From Adiantum capillus-veneris (Eukaryota > Streptophyta > Polypodiopsida > Polypodiales > Pteridaceae): 64,000 nucleotides of DNA. The notes below the pieces were generated by a model. It saw only the letters and a program-made list of their open reading frames with translations. It did not search any database and had not been told where the DNA came from. The stretch is taken from NCBI GenBank assembly GCA_014529385.2, contig CM043965.1, positions 15,806,912 through 15,870,911 of the forward strand. Direction: 5' to 3'. Shown one piece after another: positions 12,139-25,197 of this stretch (position 1 is its first letter; each line of letters opens with the position of its first letter). The position numbers and the translations under genes are program-made.

Positions 12139-12765
12139 CTTGGACATAAGGCGTTACTCCAATTATGATGTTAATGAATTTGGACTCTTGTATCAAGACA
12201 AATACTCCATTGATGTGTCACCACAGAATCATAAGAGATCTAGATAGTTCATTTCAAAAAGCTGCAATGACACATTCTACTTTAGCCAAAAAGAGGAGAG
12301 AGTTGCAACCACGTCACCAAAAGATCATGCTTGATTCCATTCCATAGAAGTTGAATCGTCCTTGGGAAGATCCCATGCCCAAGACGGGAGACCACCATCT
12401 CACTCAAGAACTTCACCTTACATATGAAATGTAGAATTGGAATATAGATGAAAACGGTGAGGCACCAACATATGGCCAGTAGTCATAGCCTTCTTAAAAG
12501 GGCAAACAAGGTATTCCATTGATGTGTCACATGTAGAAATTCTAAGAAATCCAGATGGATCACTTCAAAGTGATTGAATGACACAATCTGCTTTATCAAA
12601 AAAGATGAGAGAGTTGTGATAGTAGCAGCAAGGTATTATGCCTGATTCCATCCATAAGAGCTAAATCCCTTAGGAATATAACATGCTAGAAATAGGGGGG
12701 TGGCATCAGAATCAAGAGCATTATTATCAAGAATTTGTGTGTATGACATATTAGAGTGGAAGTGT

Positions 12766-12919
12766 AATCACTTCCGGCGAGTGATTGATTGGAAAGACAG
12801 ACGGAGAGGCAATCTACATACTTGGCAACACTTTTAGTACTTCAAAACATCTGAAATAATAGAGAAATAGAGAATCCACATGGATACATATGGAGTGGCG
12901 GAGTTCCACCCCTAGACAT
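12766..12919 (+). repeat. Direct repeat, copy 1 (partner at 14968-15119)
   Basis: Both copies run from AATCACTTYCGGCGAGT through ACTTGGCAACACTTTTAG to GTGGAGTGGCGGAGTTCC, about 150 bp, with scattered substitutions and small gaps. The tail motif (GGAGTTCCACCCC) recurs inverted near 17308-17325. Likely a fragment of a dispersed element. Confidence 0.8.
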
Positions 12920-14967
12920 TGTTGGAAAAACAAGAGCAAGGAGCACCTCTATAGCAATGTCTCACAATAATGCTCAAGACACAAATTCAACACCACAAGC
13001 CATATCAAAGACCTCCCCCAGCACCACAACTCCCCTAGGAATTTACGAGCACACGCCCACCCAAAAGACCACCATGGAAACTAGGAAGCACCATAAAACG
13101 TACAAAAGAACTTTCACAACATCTCAACTCAAAGGTAAGTGATCCCTTGGGAATTTACAAGCACATGCCTACCCAAAAGACCATCAAAAAAACTAGGAAG
13201 CACTTGCTCTAAATGGAATTACAACACACACTCACCAATGCACTTGAGGAAAACAACTTCTTCCTTTATCTAGTGGTTCTTAAAAATCACAATTTTGAAG
13301 TGTATACACACCATAAAACAAGCGAGCTTCCACAACCTACCCTGCATGTGGCCTGCCATATCCTGTACACTGCAGAAAACAGATTGTATTTCCCAAACCA
13401 CAACTTCAAAAGGGATATTTTCAAGCCTCAAAACTTCTCTACATTTTTTGCAACAAAAGTTTTTGCGATCACAAATTTCAAATCTATGCGCCTGTATGTG
13501 CAAAATTGGTGCGAACAACAAGCTGTCATGGCCCGACCACACGTAAGCAAGGCTAGTCGAGGGCAAAAAGTGCATCAAAATGCATGGAGGAGGCACAACG
13601 ACCCAAGAACTGAAAATTCAATATTTGGCTAAATTCTTTTTAGTTTTTACATGAGTTTAAGCTATATACAAGTGAAACTTCAAAAACTCACTAACAGGAA
13701 CTTAAAGCAACCCACCAGCTGGCACTAGTCAATCAATTGCGCAACATGTGCATGTGCTTGCTTTATACCCACAAAAGAAAGCCAACACACCCTTTTGACA
13801 TCAGGCGTTATGTACATATGTACAAATTTACAAGAAAATAGGGTGTCCAAAATACGCACAACAATGTATCGGCCCCTCTCTTAAAGAAGAGTAATTTTCC
13901 TTGATTAGACCTACAAAACAACTTATCTTTTCTTTAGGGTTTAGGCCCCTCGGCCAAAATCTGCAAAACAGTCCATGACTCAGATGTCCTAGTGCCATGC
14001 AAATGATCACGGATACAAATATTCACGACAAGGAGGATTCTGGCTTTGACCAAGAGATTGGCATGGACCACCTTCCTAGGAGACAAAAGTTATGACTAAC
14101 CAAACGAACACGACCTCCATGCAAAATTCCTAACCCTAAAACCCATCACATATTTCCTTCTAAAATCACAGCGATTGTCCTTGATTGCAGGGTGCGCTCA
14201 CACTTCTAACATTTATGCAACTTAAAATCTCACAATTGATTAATCAGTCATGCATTCTTGTGTCATGATGGTCGTGCACATAGAAAAGCTATCTACAAAC
14301 ACCTTGCGTGCGTCTGGCATTCTGTCTTAGACCGGTATCTGAGCCAACAACTGTAAAAGGTCATTGGATCTTGCTTGGATGTCAATCACACAACCAAGAT
14401 CTTAGCCACTGCTTGTAAAAGTTCATTGGATCCTGCTTGTGGTGCGTGCATACAATCAAGATCCTAATCATAATCATAATCTTTATTCATCATTCATCGT
14501 CATTATATATTCATTCAAATTTTATAAAGCAAAAAAAATTTCTTATCATCAGTTGAAAAGTCATCGGATTCATCCGTCGTTGCTCTCAATTGATTTCATA
14601 TGCAAATTTTTCGCATCTCATCCTCAATTTCACCTACAAAACAGACGAAATTTTAAGCAAAAGGTTCACCTCATTTCAAAAGAGTGGATGTCCAATTCCA
14701 TGCTTCCAAATTCTTGTAGATGCATACTCCTCACTCCTATTACCGGTTATTTGTATAAGAATCTCTTTATTCTCTGTCCATGTCGACGGGACATGGGTTC
14801 TTTATAGCTTATGCCCATTAAGATAGAGCGATGAAGATGGGAGCGCGTTCGATGCCTGATGGACTAAGGGTGGGAGTGGCTAGTAAGTTCAAGGCAGGGA
14901 CACGAATATTCTTTGATTTAAAAATTTTGTAAAATTCGAAAGTGCCATTTTGCTTTGATACCACTAT

Positions 14968-15119
14968 AATCACTTTCGGCGAGTAATCGGTCGAAAAAAC
15001 AGACAAAGCAGCAATATACACACTTGGCAACACTTTTAGTACTTCAAAACAACTAAAATAATAGAAAAATAGAGAATCCACTCGGGTACATGTGGAGTGG
15101 CGGAGTTCCACCCCTAGAC
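14968..15119 (+). repeat. Direct repeat, copy 2 (partner at 12766-12919)
   Basis: Same ~150-bp unit as at 12766-12919, in the same orientation. Confidence 0.8.
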
Positions 15120-17889
15120 GTATTGGCCCCAAAGACTGGCGTCCCTTTTGGTATTTCTTTATTCATTGATCTGCAAAGGATACAACTCCCGTCAGAACCA
15201 ATCCTCGAGCTTTGCGTCTAGATGCCTGAAAGAGTAACCCTAAGGGCACTTCTAAAGAGTACAAAGGATTCTAAAATCAGAGCCCCAAAAGTATTTAGCA
15301 TAAAAAGCATCAAGTCTAAAATCATGTGGTCCCAAAAGCTAGCCCTCAGAACTGCAAAAATCTACTAGCACAATTTGCTAAATTTCCATCCAATTGCCAC
15401 ATCATCACAACAACACAATTTGTGGGTGTCCATACAATAGTGCCACATCATCATTCTCAATGTAATTCACGAACGTCCATACAGCTACTACCACATGTCA
15501 CTAACTTGTCACAAGAAGAAGGTTGTGATTAGTGAGGCACCCACATTTGACTAGCGGTCAAAGATATCAATACAAGAACGAATAAAAAGTCTTCCCATTT
15601 ACAAGCTAAAATGAGGTGGTCAGAGCAGCACATGAGAACTAGGCAAGACTCTAGAAAAGGGCTTTCAAGGATTATTATCAAGGAGGAGGATCGCTCTTCT
15701 GGGTTACAACTAAAGAGAATAAGTTCATGTGAGAGATGGAAAGGTAAACAGCTGATAGCTCCAAGCATTTTTCAACGTGAGGGACTACCCCAGTTATGAT
15801 GTTCTTGATCTAAACCCTTGAGGATGAACCAGCTTTCTTGAAAGGGAAAAAAAGATACTCTATTGATGTGTTTGTTGTGAAAATCATAGAAAATTCAGAT
15901 GGTTCTTTCTAGAGAGCTAAATGACACAATCTGCTTTAGCCAAAAAGAGGAGAAAATTGCAAGAGTAATGGATAAGGACCATGCTTCATTTCATCCCATT
16001 GGTTCAATTCAGAGAGCTGCAATGACACAATCTACTTAAGCCAAAAAGAGGAGAGAGTTGCGAGAGCAGCACCAAAGTACCATGCTTGATTACATCTCAT
16101 AGGAGTTGGATCGTCCTTGGAAAGATCCCATGCTTGAAACAGTAGAGATGCATCTCACTCAAGAACTTCATGGTGTAGGATGCTCCACATATCACATAGC
16201 GGAGTGGAAGAAGGATGCATTTGGTAAGGCACCCACATACGACCTCCCCATTGATGTGTCACTATTATGAGAATCATAACAAATCTAGATGGTTCACTTC
16301 AAAGAGTTTCAATGACACAATTTCCTTTAGCCAAAAAGAGGAGAGAGTTGTGAGAGTAGAAGCAATGAAGCATGCGTAATTCTGTCACAAATGGGAGCGC
16401 ATAACAATTACAACTATACCCAGATAAACAAAAATTATCAATTAGTACTAACACCAATTGATATAGAGAGAAAGAGGGAGAGAAAGGAGGACACGATACT
16501 GGGGACCATAATATGGGTTGGTTCCCCCCATAAGAGTAACTTTACTGGGGAGAAGTACAAGCACTCAAACCAAATGTATTACCACGTTTGTTCTAGGTCA
16601 GACTTGGAAGCCTCGGCTTTCAATTCTTAGGGAAAAACCCTATTCCTAGGAACCTTTGTTCCTTACTCAGAATCCTCGAGAGCCAAAGTTCTCACCTCTG
16701 GAACTCACCTTCCAGACTCTATGTCACAATCTACTAACGTGTCAAGCCATTGAAGACCTACAGGGTTGGGCACCCTAGCCTTAACCCTAGCTAACCTGCA
16801 GATCTCAATCGAGAGGCCTAAGCCCTAACAGAAGTAAAAGAAGCAGGGCTTACCAAATTACAAGGTCTCGTCGAGTGGCCCAGTTATTAAATAAGGGAGA
16901 TAATTAAAATCCTAACCTCTAATAACTTGGGGCCTAAAATAACACATAGACATACTAAAGACCTTGCGTAAAAGTTGATGATGTGACTCTTGTATGGATG
17001 CTCGCAAAACGCGTTGACATGCTGATGTGGCAGTGTACGGATGCCCATGAATTACGAAGGCTGATGACATGGTGCTAATATACAGACAATCTCTGAGGGA
17101 GCTAGCTTTTTGGGGCCAAATGCTTCTGAATAAGATGCTTTTCATGTAAATTGCTTTTGGTAAGCCAAGGGCCTTTAAATATGAGATGAGGGCTTACTCT
17201 TTGGCCTGCTTCTATGTGAGTGCTGCCAGCGTTCTACTGAGTTGAAGCAATATAAAGAAATACCAAAAGGGATCCCACAGTTTGGGTAATTAGTGCTCTC
17301 TTGGGGTGGAGCTCCGCAACTCCACGTCTATGCTGTTTATTTATCAAAATTTGATTTTTAAGAAATCGGTTAACTCTAACTCGAGGGCATGTGCCTGCAA
17401 CCAATCCATCACTGAGTCCAAAGTCCACTCAGACTAGTCCCTGCCACATAAGGGAAAAGACAAGCCAACCGTTGTGTCTAGGGCCTCTATCCCTCTATCT
17501 ACAAGGAACAGTACATGAACTCTGAAACAAGCCATCTCAAAGTTTGTTCAAGAGTCGTGGACAAATCGTGTGAAGCCGTAGGCAAATAGGTCCCACCTAC
17601 GACGGATGTCGAAGCTTGTCAGTCCACAAGGAACTGCTGCAAAGGGAGACGTCTACACCAAAAGGGGGGTTCTCAAGACAGGTCGTCCCTCTCTCACTAG
17701 GTTGGGGCTGAGTCTAAGGTGAAGGTCGGGGCCTCCTCCATGGACAGGCCTTCGTAAGATGGCCCATCTGTCGACAAATGAAGCACTGATTCGAGAGGCC
17801 CAAATACTCCACACTCTGGTAGAGCCAACCAATAGTCATTCGAGGTCGTAGAATGACCTTTAGGAGGATGTGACAAGGGGTATCATGTG

Positions 17890-18535
17890 TTGACCGATGT
17901 TTAGATGTACACTCTTAAGATCTTTATAGGAACATGCAAACATATCTCTATACTCTTTGAGCATGGCTATCAAGAGCTGCTCTTCCTCCTCAGTGAGGTC
18001 AATGGAAATATACACGTATCTTGATGTCCTGAGAACGTATGTGCATAGATTTAGCTAAACTAGAGAGAAATCAAGACCCACGTATATTGCCATTGACCTC
18101 ATTTCGCATACATTGGCCCCTTTTGAGGGCATGTCAGTGTGTCGGCGTGCATACCTAATCCCTTCTTGGCATGACCCATAAGAGTCCACCTTCTTCCGCA
18201 AACCATATCGTCGTATCTCCTTGGTCAAACCACAACAAAACCGCTCGACTTATTGCTTGAAGGTAATTTTCTTATCAGAGGAGGTTGGTAGAAAAGTATC
18301 TACTAAAAACCTTGGCAATAGTCATCTAGGGTATCTTTCTTGGTCATTCTAAGATGATTCCAAGATGTGCGAACATCCTCTTCGTATTCTTTGGTGAGCC
18401 AGGCGGAAGTGAAAACTCTTTTGAATTTTATCCATGTTGTGGGTGCTTACTTACGTAGAAGTAGGATAGACCACCAAGTCTAAGCATTTCCTTTCAAATA
18501 AGAAGACGCTCTTCGTACTTTAGAATGCTCGAAAA
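17890..18535 (-). pseudogene. Antisense Ty3/gypsy gag and RT-leader remnant
   Basis: On the minus strand, 18530-18300 reads like a retrotransposon Gag core: YLKGNA, a stop, TWW, then FKRVFTSAWLTKEYEED and WNHLRMTKKDTLDDYC. Farther on, about 18010-17890, comes the block just before the RT of Tat-like elements (DLTEEEEQLLIAMLKEYRDM, then FACSYKDL). The protease and knuckle region that should separate them is missing, with only ~290 bp between. In-frame stops are present. A clear but heavily eroded relic in opposite orientation to the other Ty3 copies. Confidence 0.65.
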
Positions 18536-21500
18536 AATGTTTACCCGAGAAAAAAAAATGACAAACCATTGTATAAAAGCAAGAGTTATGTGGGTGTCTT
18601 TATAGCCTAAAAAGGTGTCAAATTTGAGTACTCTATACTAGATTTGGCTCCATGTGCTAGATTTCAAGTAATCAACGTGACCTACACAAAACACTATGGA
18701 TGTGTTTGCAATTCATTGTTGCTGGTTGGATTATGGACAAGATGTTTTCAAAAAGTTATAGAAATTTTGGATGTGATGTGCTCACAATTCACGAATGGGG
18801 AGTCTTGGACGTGATGTGGTCTACACTTCATTTACTACTATGAGACAACTAGTGCTCAAGATTGTATTCTTCTTAGAGAAAGTTTGGTGATAGAAAATTT
18901 GTTAAGGTGTATCCAGTGGAAGGTACAATTGATGGAGTGTCCATGGTAGCTTCTTCATTGACTTGGTCTTCCTACATATGTCCACTATGAGTTGCAAAGA
19001 GGGTATTTAAGTTTAAGCATCTCAAGTGAATGGTCCAATATCTGCTTAGTTAATTATTTGTCTTGAGGTATTAATTTTACTTATTTTGCATGTTTTTAGG
19101 TGGGGCAATTTGTTGAGGGGGTTATTGTCACATGCACATCTAACCCTATGTGCATGTGGACAAGCTGTACCTACTTCTAGGGTTTAGGTAGCCTAGGAAG
19201 TGTTCTAGCACCTTTGTGAGCCTGTACATAGGACGTGCATGTCCAGGGCATTATACTAGCTGCATGCCCTCTGATTGCACAACCCATTAGCACTAGCATC
19301 AGTACCTAGTACCAAGCATAAGCATTTTCACCACATGGACTCATTTTCCCCAAACTGCGTGTGAACCACCTCTTGCGGGCACTTTATGATTAAAGTGACT
19401 CCAAATTGTGGGGTTTGTTGGGAAGCTTTCCCGACCCAGCTTTGTACAACTATTGAATCAGCCCTTGGTGCACCAGTAAAATCTAGAGGAGCAGTGAAGG
19501 AGCCTCTCAAGAACCAAGTACCTGGAATCATTAGCATTTTTCCCATGAACACCTAGCGTTTTGCATAAGCGTTTTTTAGCCAGTGGCAGCATTTTGCTTT
19601 CCTCGGCTTCTCGCTGCAGCACCATAGCAAATCAACCTTACCCTCGTAGCGGCTGCCCTTTCCATCGCGGTCAAGATAGTGTTTTCAGCTTTCAGCCCTC
19701 ACTTCACTTAGTGTTTTTCAATTTTCAGCTATCATCGTCGCCAACAATGGCAGATCAGCTCGTAACCTCGCCACACTAGTAGATTCCCATCAGCATTCCC
19801 AGCAATTTCAGATTTCAGCCTATTAGCTTCGTCATCGTTGTTGACATCATCATTGTCATCGACATCGTCGTCGTCAAGCATCACGGCATCTAGAATCATT
19901 GTACCCGACTTTGTGCAATCTAAACCAAATACCTCTCTAGCAATAGAGAGGGGGCCCCTTGGAGGGGGGTTTGGGACCCCATCTGGTGTCATCTCTTTTC
20001 TCTCTCTCTCTCTCTCTATCGCTCTCTACCACTCTGAGCAATTTCTCTTACAATTTTCCACTCTCATTACCCCCCGACTCTCCGATTGCTCTTCCCCGAA
20101 CCTCGACTCTCAATAAGGGCTTGAACGACAGCCATGAGAGATTGAAGCAAGTGTAAGAGAGAGATAGCTGAGAGAGAGATAGCGAGTGAGGGAGTGATAG
20201 GTAGAGACCGAGCTCTCTTTTGGTGTGTGTGCATGAGCACACACATGCACCAACTCCTGGCAATCCCCCTATGGCTATTCCGCTAGCCACTCCCGTCCAA
20301 CAGCGGGGGACGACATCGACATCAGCGATTAGAGCCTTTTCGACACCGAAGGCTCGCGTTTCGACGTCGGCTCGACATTACTTCCATTACGGGCAGATTT
20401 TTGACCTTCGACCGACGCCCATTTATGCGGACGACATTTTTTTACAATCAACGGTCGTGCTTTCCACACGCACGAGCGAGGTGCCTCTACCATAAAGGAG
20501 TGACACTCGACATCGGCACGGAGCGCACCCATCGCGCTCTATGGCACGGTTTTCGGCTTAGACAACTTTGGCCGCTATTCAACTAGCATATTTTGGCCTG
20601 GCAGTGAAAATTGGCACATAGCAACACCGACACACAGGCTACATGTTACAGGTTACAAGGGGATTTTCAATCTGTTTACACAGATTCTCCAGGTTTCCAG
20701 ACACTTACAGACACAGCGCTTTCACAGGCGATTTAGCAGTCATTTTTGACAACAGTGTCTCTGCGAACAGATGCATTTTTGTGGGAGCGCACCTAGTGCT
20801 ACTGAGCTCTTTTGAGAGCAGATATCCCCGCAAGGATCACTTTTACTGCATGCAGCAGTTCTTAGCGCCTACTTGAGCGCGCTTCACTCATATACGTTGA
20901 GTTGCGGACATTGCCCATTGTACTACGTGTGGAGCCATTTTTGGCTATTTTGGCAGTTTTTCCCAGTCGTTTTTGAGACTCAGACCGGAAGAGCCTTTTC
21001 TAAGAGTGTGGCTAGTCCTTTTGTGTCTACATTAGCCTCTGGAGGGTTGATAGCGAGAGGTTTTTTTTGAGCCGGGGTATTCTCGAATGTTGAGATACCT
21101 TCAATGATAAAGGTAGCTGGAATTCCCCTCTATACAGTGATAGCCGTTTTTTGGCTTTCCATAATTTCCATAGTAAGCTACCTCACTCTACCAAATTCAC
21201 CCAAACACTATGGCTATCCCTACCATTTCACTATACATAGGCGCGTGTGAGTTACGGGACTTTTTCCATATCTCCTTAAAAACCCTCAGCTAGCTAGTCA
21301 CTGGGCTGGTTGAGCCAAAAAAATAAATAAAATCAAAAAAATAAAATATATTATGGCCCATTTGTGTGTAAATATTGCATTATGTATATGGCCTAAATAT
21401 AGGGATTTTTATAATTATTCTGGTATTTTATTTAAATATTTATACTTAGGTGTGTGTTTTATTAAACATATGTACACCTTCTTTCATCCTCTTACACCAT

Positions 21501-21985
21501 AAGTATTTTGCCAATGTGTACATACTCTAACCTTATATTTTTTCTTTTCTACAAATCACTCCCACATTTTCACCCTCACCCTCGTGAAAACAAAAATTGA
21601 TTTCTACTCTCTTAGTTACGTTTATTATATTATTTACTTGCATACCTTTTCCTCTTTCACCCAAAATAATACAAAGAGGGACCATATTATATGATTCCAA
21701 TATCTTTCCATATCCATAATTCCTCCATATTCTTATTATTATTTTTACTCATTATTCTAACACCATGTGCTCATTGAGCTAAAGTCCATGAATAGTCCAT
21801 ACACTAGTCTCACCATGTATATATTTCTTTATTCACCAATAATACTCCTCCATGCATGGGTCAAGGGCAACTTGGATGCTTTGTATTATGATATGACAAA
21901 GGAGGGGCTCACTTTTGGATGCATTGTATAAATTCAACAAAGGAGGGGGCCACTGAAGACTTTTTGTGAAGAAAAAACAGGTCTT
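18536..21985. other. Non-coding stretch upstream of the fungal-like gypsy pol
   Basis: 18536-19560 has no recognisable protein. 19560-21070 is more GC-rich, with CT/GA-rich inverted stretches around 19995-20200 and several overlapping short frames of low-complexity composition. 21100-21860 is AT-rich. At about 21871-21952 there is an imperfect tandem duplication (TGGATGC-TTGTAT...CAAAGGAGGGG twice). I support no gene. Confidence 0.4.
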
Positions 21986-24900
21986 TTGGTGGGAACTAAA
22001 TACAAGAGTGTAGCAAAGAAGGTGAAACCAGTAGCTTCACCCTTACCACCCAACAACAAGGAAAAGATTGAACAGGATTCTTTACAACCAAGTTTGCGGA
22101 ATCCTAAAAAGATCGGGCATACCTTCTCAAAGGAGTCCTTTCAAGAGTTGCAGATTGGTTGCGAAGAGTTTCTAACACAGGAGGAACAAAGTGCTTCAAA
22201 GAAATGCTTTCAAAGCATGGTAAGGCTTTTGCATTTGAGCCACATGAGATAGGATGTGTTGATCCTTATATTGTAGCTCCTATGGTAATTTTCACAATAC
22301 CTTATGTGCCTTGGAATCTGCGGCCTATTCCGGTTCCAAAGGCTCATTTGCCAAAGTTAGTAGAGCTACTGAATGAGAAAATCAAAATGGGAATCTTGGA
22401 GACTTCTTATGCTCCATACTCAAACAGGTGGTTCACAGTTCCAAAGAAGAATGGTTCTCTACGCTTCATCCAAGATATGCAACCAGTGAACAAGGTGACA
22501 ATTAGAAATGTAGGTACAGGTCCAATTGTGGATGAATTTGCAGAGGCGTTTGCAGGGAGGGCAATCTACTCAATGGGGGATCTCTACTCAGGGTATGATC
22601 AATTTCAGCTTGCAATCGAAAGCAGAGACTTGACAACCATGAGGACACCTTTGGGTTTGGTAAGGATGTGTACCTTGCCACAGGGAGCAACCAACTCGGT
22701 TGCACATATGATGAATGGGATGAATAAGGTCTTACGTGACTTTATTCCTCAAATCAAAATGCCTTTCATTGATGATTTGCCTATCAAAGGATGTGAAGAA
22801 AGTGACAAAGATGAAGCTTTGGATCTCAAGGGATGTCGCAGGTTTGTGGTAAATCACATAAATGATTGTGATAAAATTTTGTCTAGGTTGGAAGAAGTGA
22901 ATCTTACATTGTCAGGGAAAAAGTCTATGTTTGGTGTCAAAGAAGTGCTCATTGTGGGGCACATGTGTGGGCCATATGGTAGGAAACCTTGTCCATCAAA
23001 GGTAGATGCCATCCAAAGAATGAAAGAAACATGCACTAGCATCACTGAGGTTAGAAGGTTTCTGGGAGCATGTGTCTTCTATGTTATTTGGATTCCACAT
23101 TATGCACATGTAGCTGATCCTCTTTATCAGCTGCTTAGAAAGAATCAAAGTTTAAATGGACAGAAGCACATGTAAAATCCATGAAAAAGCTAAATGAGTT
23201 ACTCCAGTCAGCAACGACTTTGAGAAAGGTAGACTATGAGTGTCAAAGGCCAGTGATTGTGACAGTAGATACCAGTCCTACAGGGATTGGATGGGCAATA
23301 GGGCAAGATGACAAAGAAGGACACAGATATGTGGTAAGATTTGGAGCAAAGGTACTAAGTGCTCGCCAAAGAAACTATCCACAGATAAAGAGAGAGTTAT
23401 GGGGTATGGTTACAGCCTTGAAAAGTGGGAAAGAGTACCTAATTGGTACATGTGTGGTTGTAGAAACAGATTGTCTACCACTTCTTGGGATGATTACAAG
23501 CTGCTCAACACCAGACATTGCTATGTTGCGGTGGATTGCCTACATTAAGTCCTTAAATCCCGAGTTTAAGCACATTGCAGGTAAAGACAATACAGTGGCA
23601 GATATGCTATCAAGGGCAAGGTATGAAGATGAGTCGCAAATGATTGATGAGGGAGATGATGTAGGCACAAAATTCTATTCTATCTCTCATGTCAAAGGTA
23701 ACAATGTCTGCATGACTAATTCACTTGAATTGTTCTTGAAAGATCTTTATGAAGGTGATTGGCTTTCTATTGGAAGGTACTTGAGTACTCTAACAAAACA
23801 GGATGATTGGTCTGAACAAGAATTCAAGAGGATACGCAGGAAAGCATATGGGTACTTTTTAAGGGATGGTTACTTGTGGAAGCATCCTAAACAAAAGGGT
23901 GCTACACCACAACAGGTTATATGTAAAAAAGAGACTCAAGTAAAGCTCATGCAAGAGTTTCATGAGAGTCTATGGGCTGGACACAGGGGTGTGTGGGCAA
24001 CCTTCTCCAAGTTGAAAGAAAAATAATGGTGGAAGGGTATGTATAAAGATGTATCTCAGTTTGTAGAGTCATGTGTAACTTGTCAAATATATTCAAATGT
24101 TCGACATCGTGATGGATTGCACCCTACATATCCACTAGCCATGCACTATAAATGGGTTGTGGATCTAGTCACGATGCCTTTAGGACTCTTGCAGATGAGA
24201 TACTTGGTTCTTGCACGAGAGGACCTAACTAACCAGGTTGAAGGAAGAGCATTAAGAGCTAAGACCACAGAAGCTGTGTGCAAATTCCTTCTTGATGAGG
24301 TGATTTGCCGTTATGGTTGTATGGGAAAAATCACTGCAGATCGAGGTGAACTAGATGCCGAAGAAGCAAGGGAGTTCTTTTCTAGATTAGGGATCAAGCT
24401 TTCTCTTACTACAGCTTACAACCCTGAAGGCAATGGAAAGAGTGAAAGAGGGCATCCTCCTATCATCAAAGCTTTGGCCAAGGCTTGCGAAGGAAGAGTT
24501 GGTGAGTGGCCAAAATTGTTACCATATGCTTTATGGGCTAATCGTACAATACAAAGCTCAGTAACTGGCTACATGCCTGCGGAGCTAATGCATGGTCAAA
24601 AGCCAGTGATGCCGATTGAGGATACAATTCCCACATGGAATGTACTACCTTGGCAAGAGGGGCTTAGTAGGGAAGATCTCCTTGCACTGCGTATAAGGCC
24701 GCTAGAGAGAAGAACTAGAGACATTGAAGCTGCAAAAGAATGACTCAAAAGTGCAAGGTTGAAAAACAAGGACTATTTTGATAAGAGACATCGACTCAGG
24801 AGCAAAGCAATTGACAAAGGTGACTGGGTTTTAGTGTATGATAGTAGCCTTGATAACCAGCACACAGTCATGCGTAAGTTCTCAAAAAGATGGTTTGGAC

Positions 24901-25139
24901 CGTATGTTGTAAAGAATATGCATGAAAATGCTACTTACAGCTTGTCTGAACTAGATGGTACAGAAGTAAAGATTCCCATTGCAGGAAAAAGGATTAAAAT
25001 GTTTAAGAGAAGAGGAGATAATGATCTAGAAGATATTGATGAGGAAGAAAAGAAAAACACAGGTGAAGATCAACGTGAACATGAAGCTCTGGAATCATCC
25101 AGTAAAGAAGAAGACAAGGAAGATGTACAAGAGGTCTAA
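21986..25139 (+). pseudogene. Fungal-like Ty3/gypsy pol (RT, RNase H, integrase), broken
   Basis: The start resembles the pre-RT linker of such elements (KYKSVAKKVKPV). The RT is at ~22159-23150 with IYSMGDLYSGYDQFQ, LPQGATNS and the active site FIDDLP, an FIDD variant of YxDD. RNase H shows VTVDTSPTGIGWA; the integrase has a CVTCQ zinc half-site and acidic residues in VVDLV, TADRGE and GKSERG. The C-terminus (IAGKRIKMFKRR, then a Glu/Lys-rich tail) has no chromodomain. Lesions: a frameshift near 22190, another near 23150, TAA at 24024-24026 and TGA at 24741-24743. The FIDDLPIKGC signature is typical of basidiomycete gypsy elements and their relatives in seed-free plants (family knowledge). 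A purine-rich tract at 25185-25197 leads into the LTR. Confidence 0.88.
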
Positions 25140-25197
25140 TCTTACAAAGAGACAATGTGGCACATACCGGAGGATGTGCAGGTTTAGAGGGGGTGGA

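Larger units (their letters stand above)
12139..17889. other. Repeat-rich, non-coding stretch
   Basis: A diverged family recurs around 12200, 12530, 15870, 16010 and 16260. Its core resembles TTGATGTGTCAC...AATGACACAATCTGCTTTAG, CCAAAAAGAGGAGAGAGTTG, then 'catgcttgattccat'. A stretch at 15128-15165 reappears inverted at about 17247-17285 (AAAGAAATACCAAAAGGGA). The 139-codon frame at 13213-13632 has no domain I recognise, and other frames are short. This looks like fragments of one old element family; nothing here is called as a gene. Confidence 0.5.

Noticed and set aside
13213-13632. 139-codon ORF as a gene
   Set aside because: Overlaps an antisense frame of similar length, contains no recognisable domain, lies in a repeat-rich region and shows no splice or promoter signal.
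19129-19560. Possible LTR start after TTGAGGGGGTTAT (TGTCACATGCACATC)
   Set aside because: Looks like a polypurine tract plus TG, but no matching second LTR, primer site or pol lies in a consistent position.
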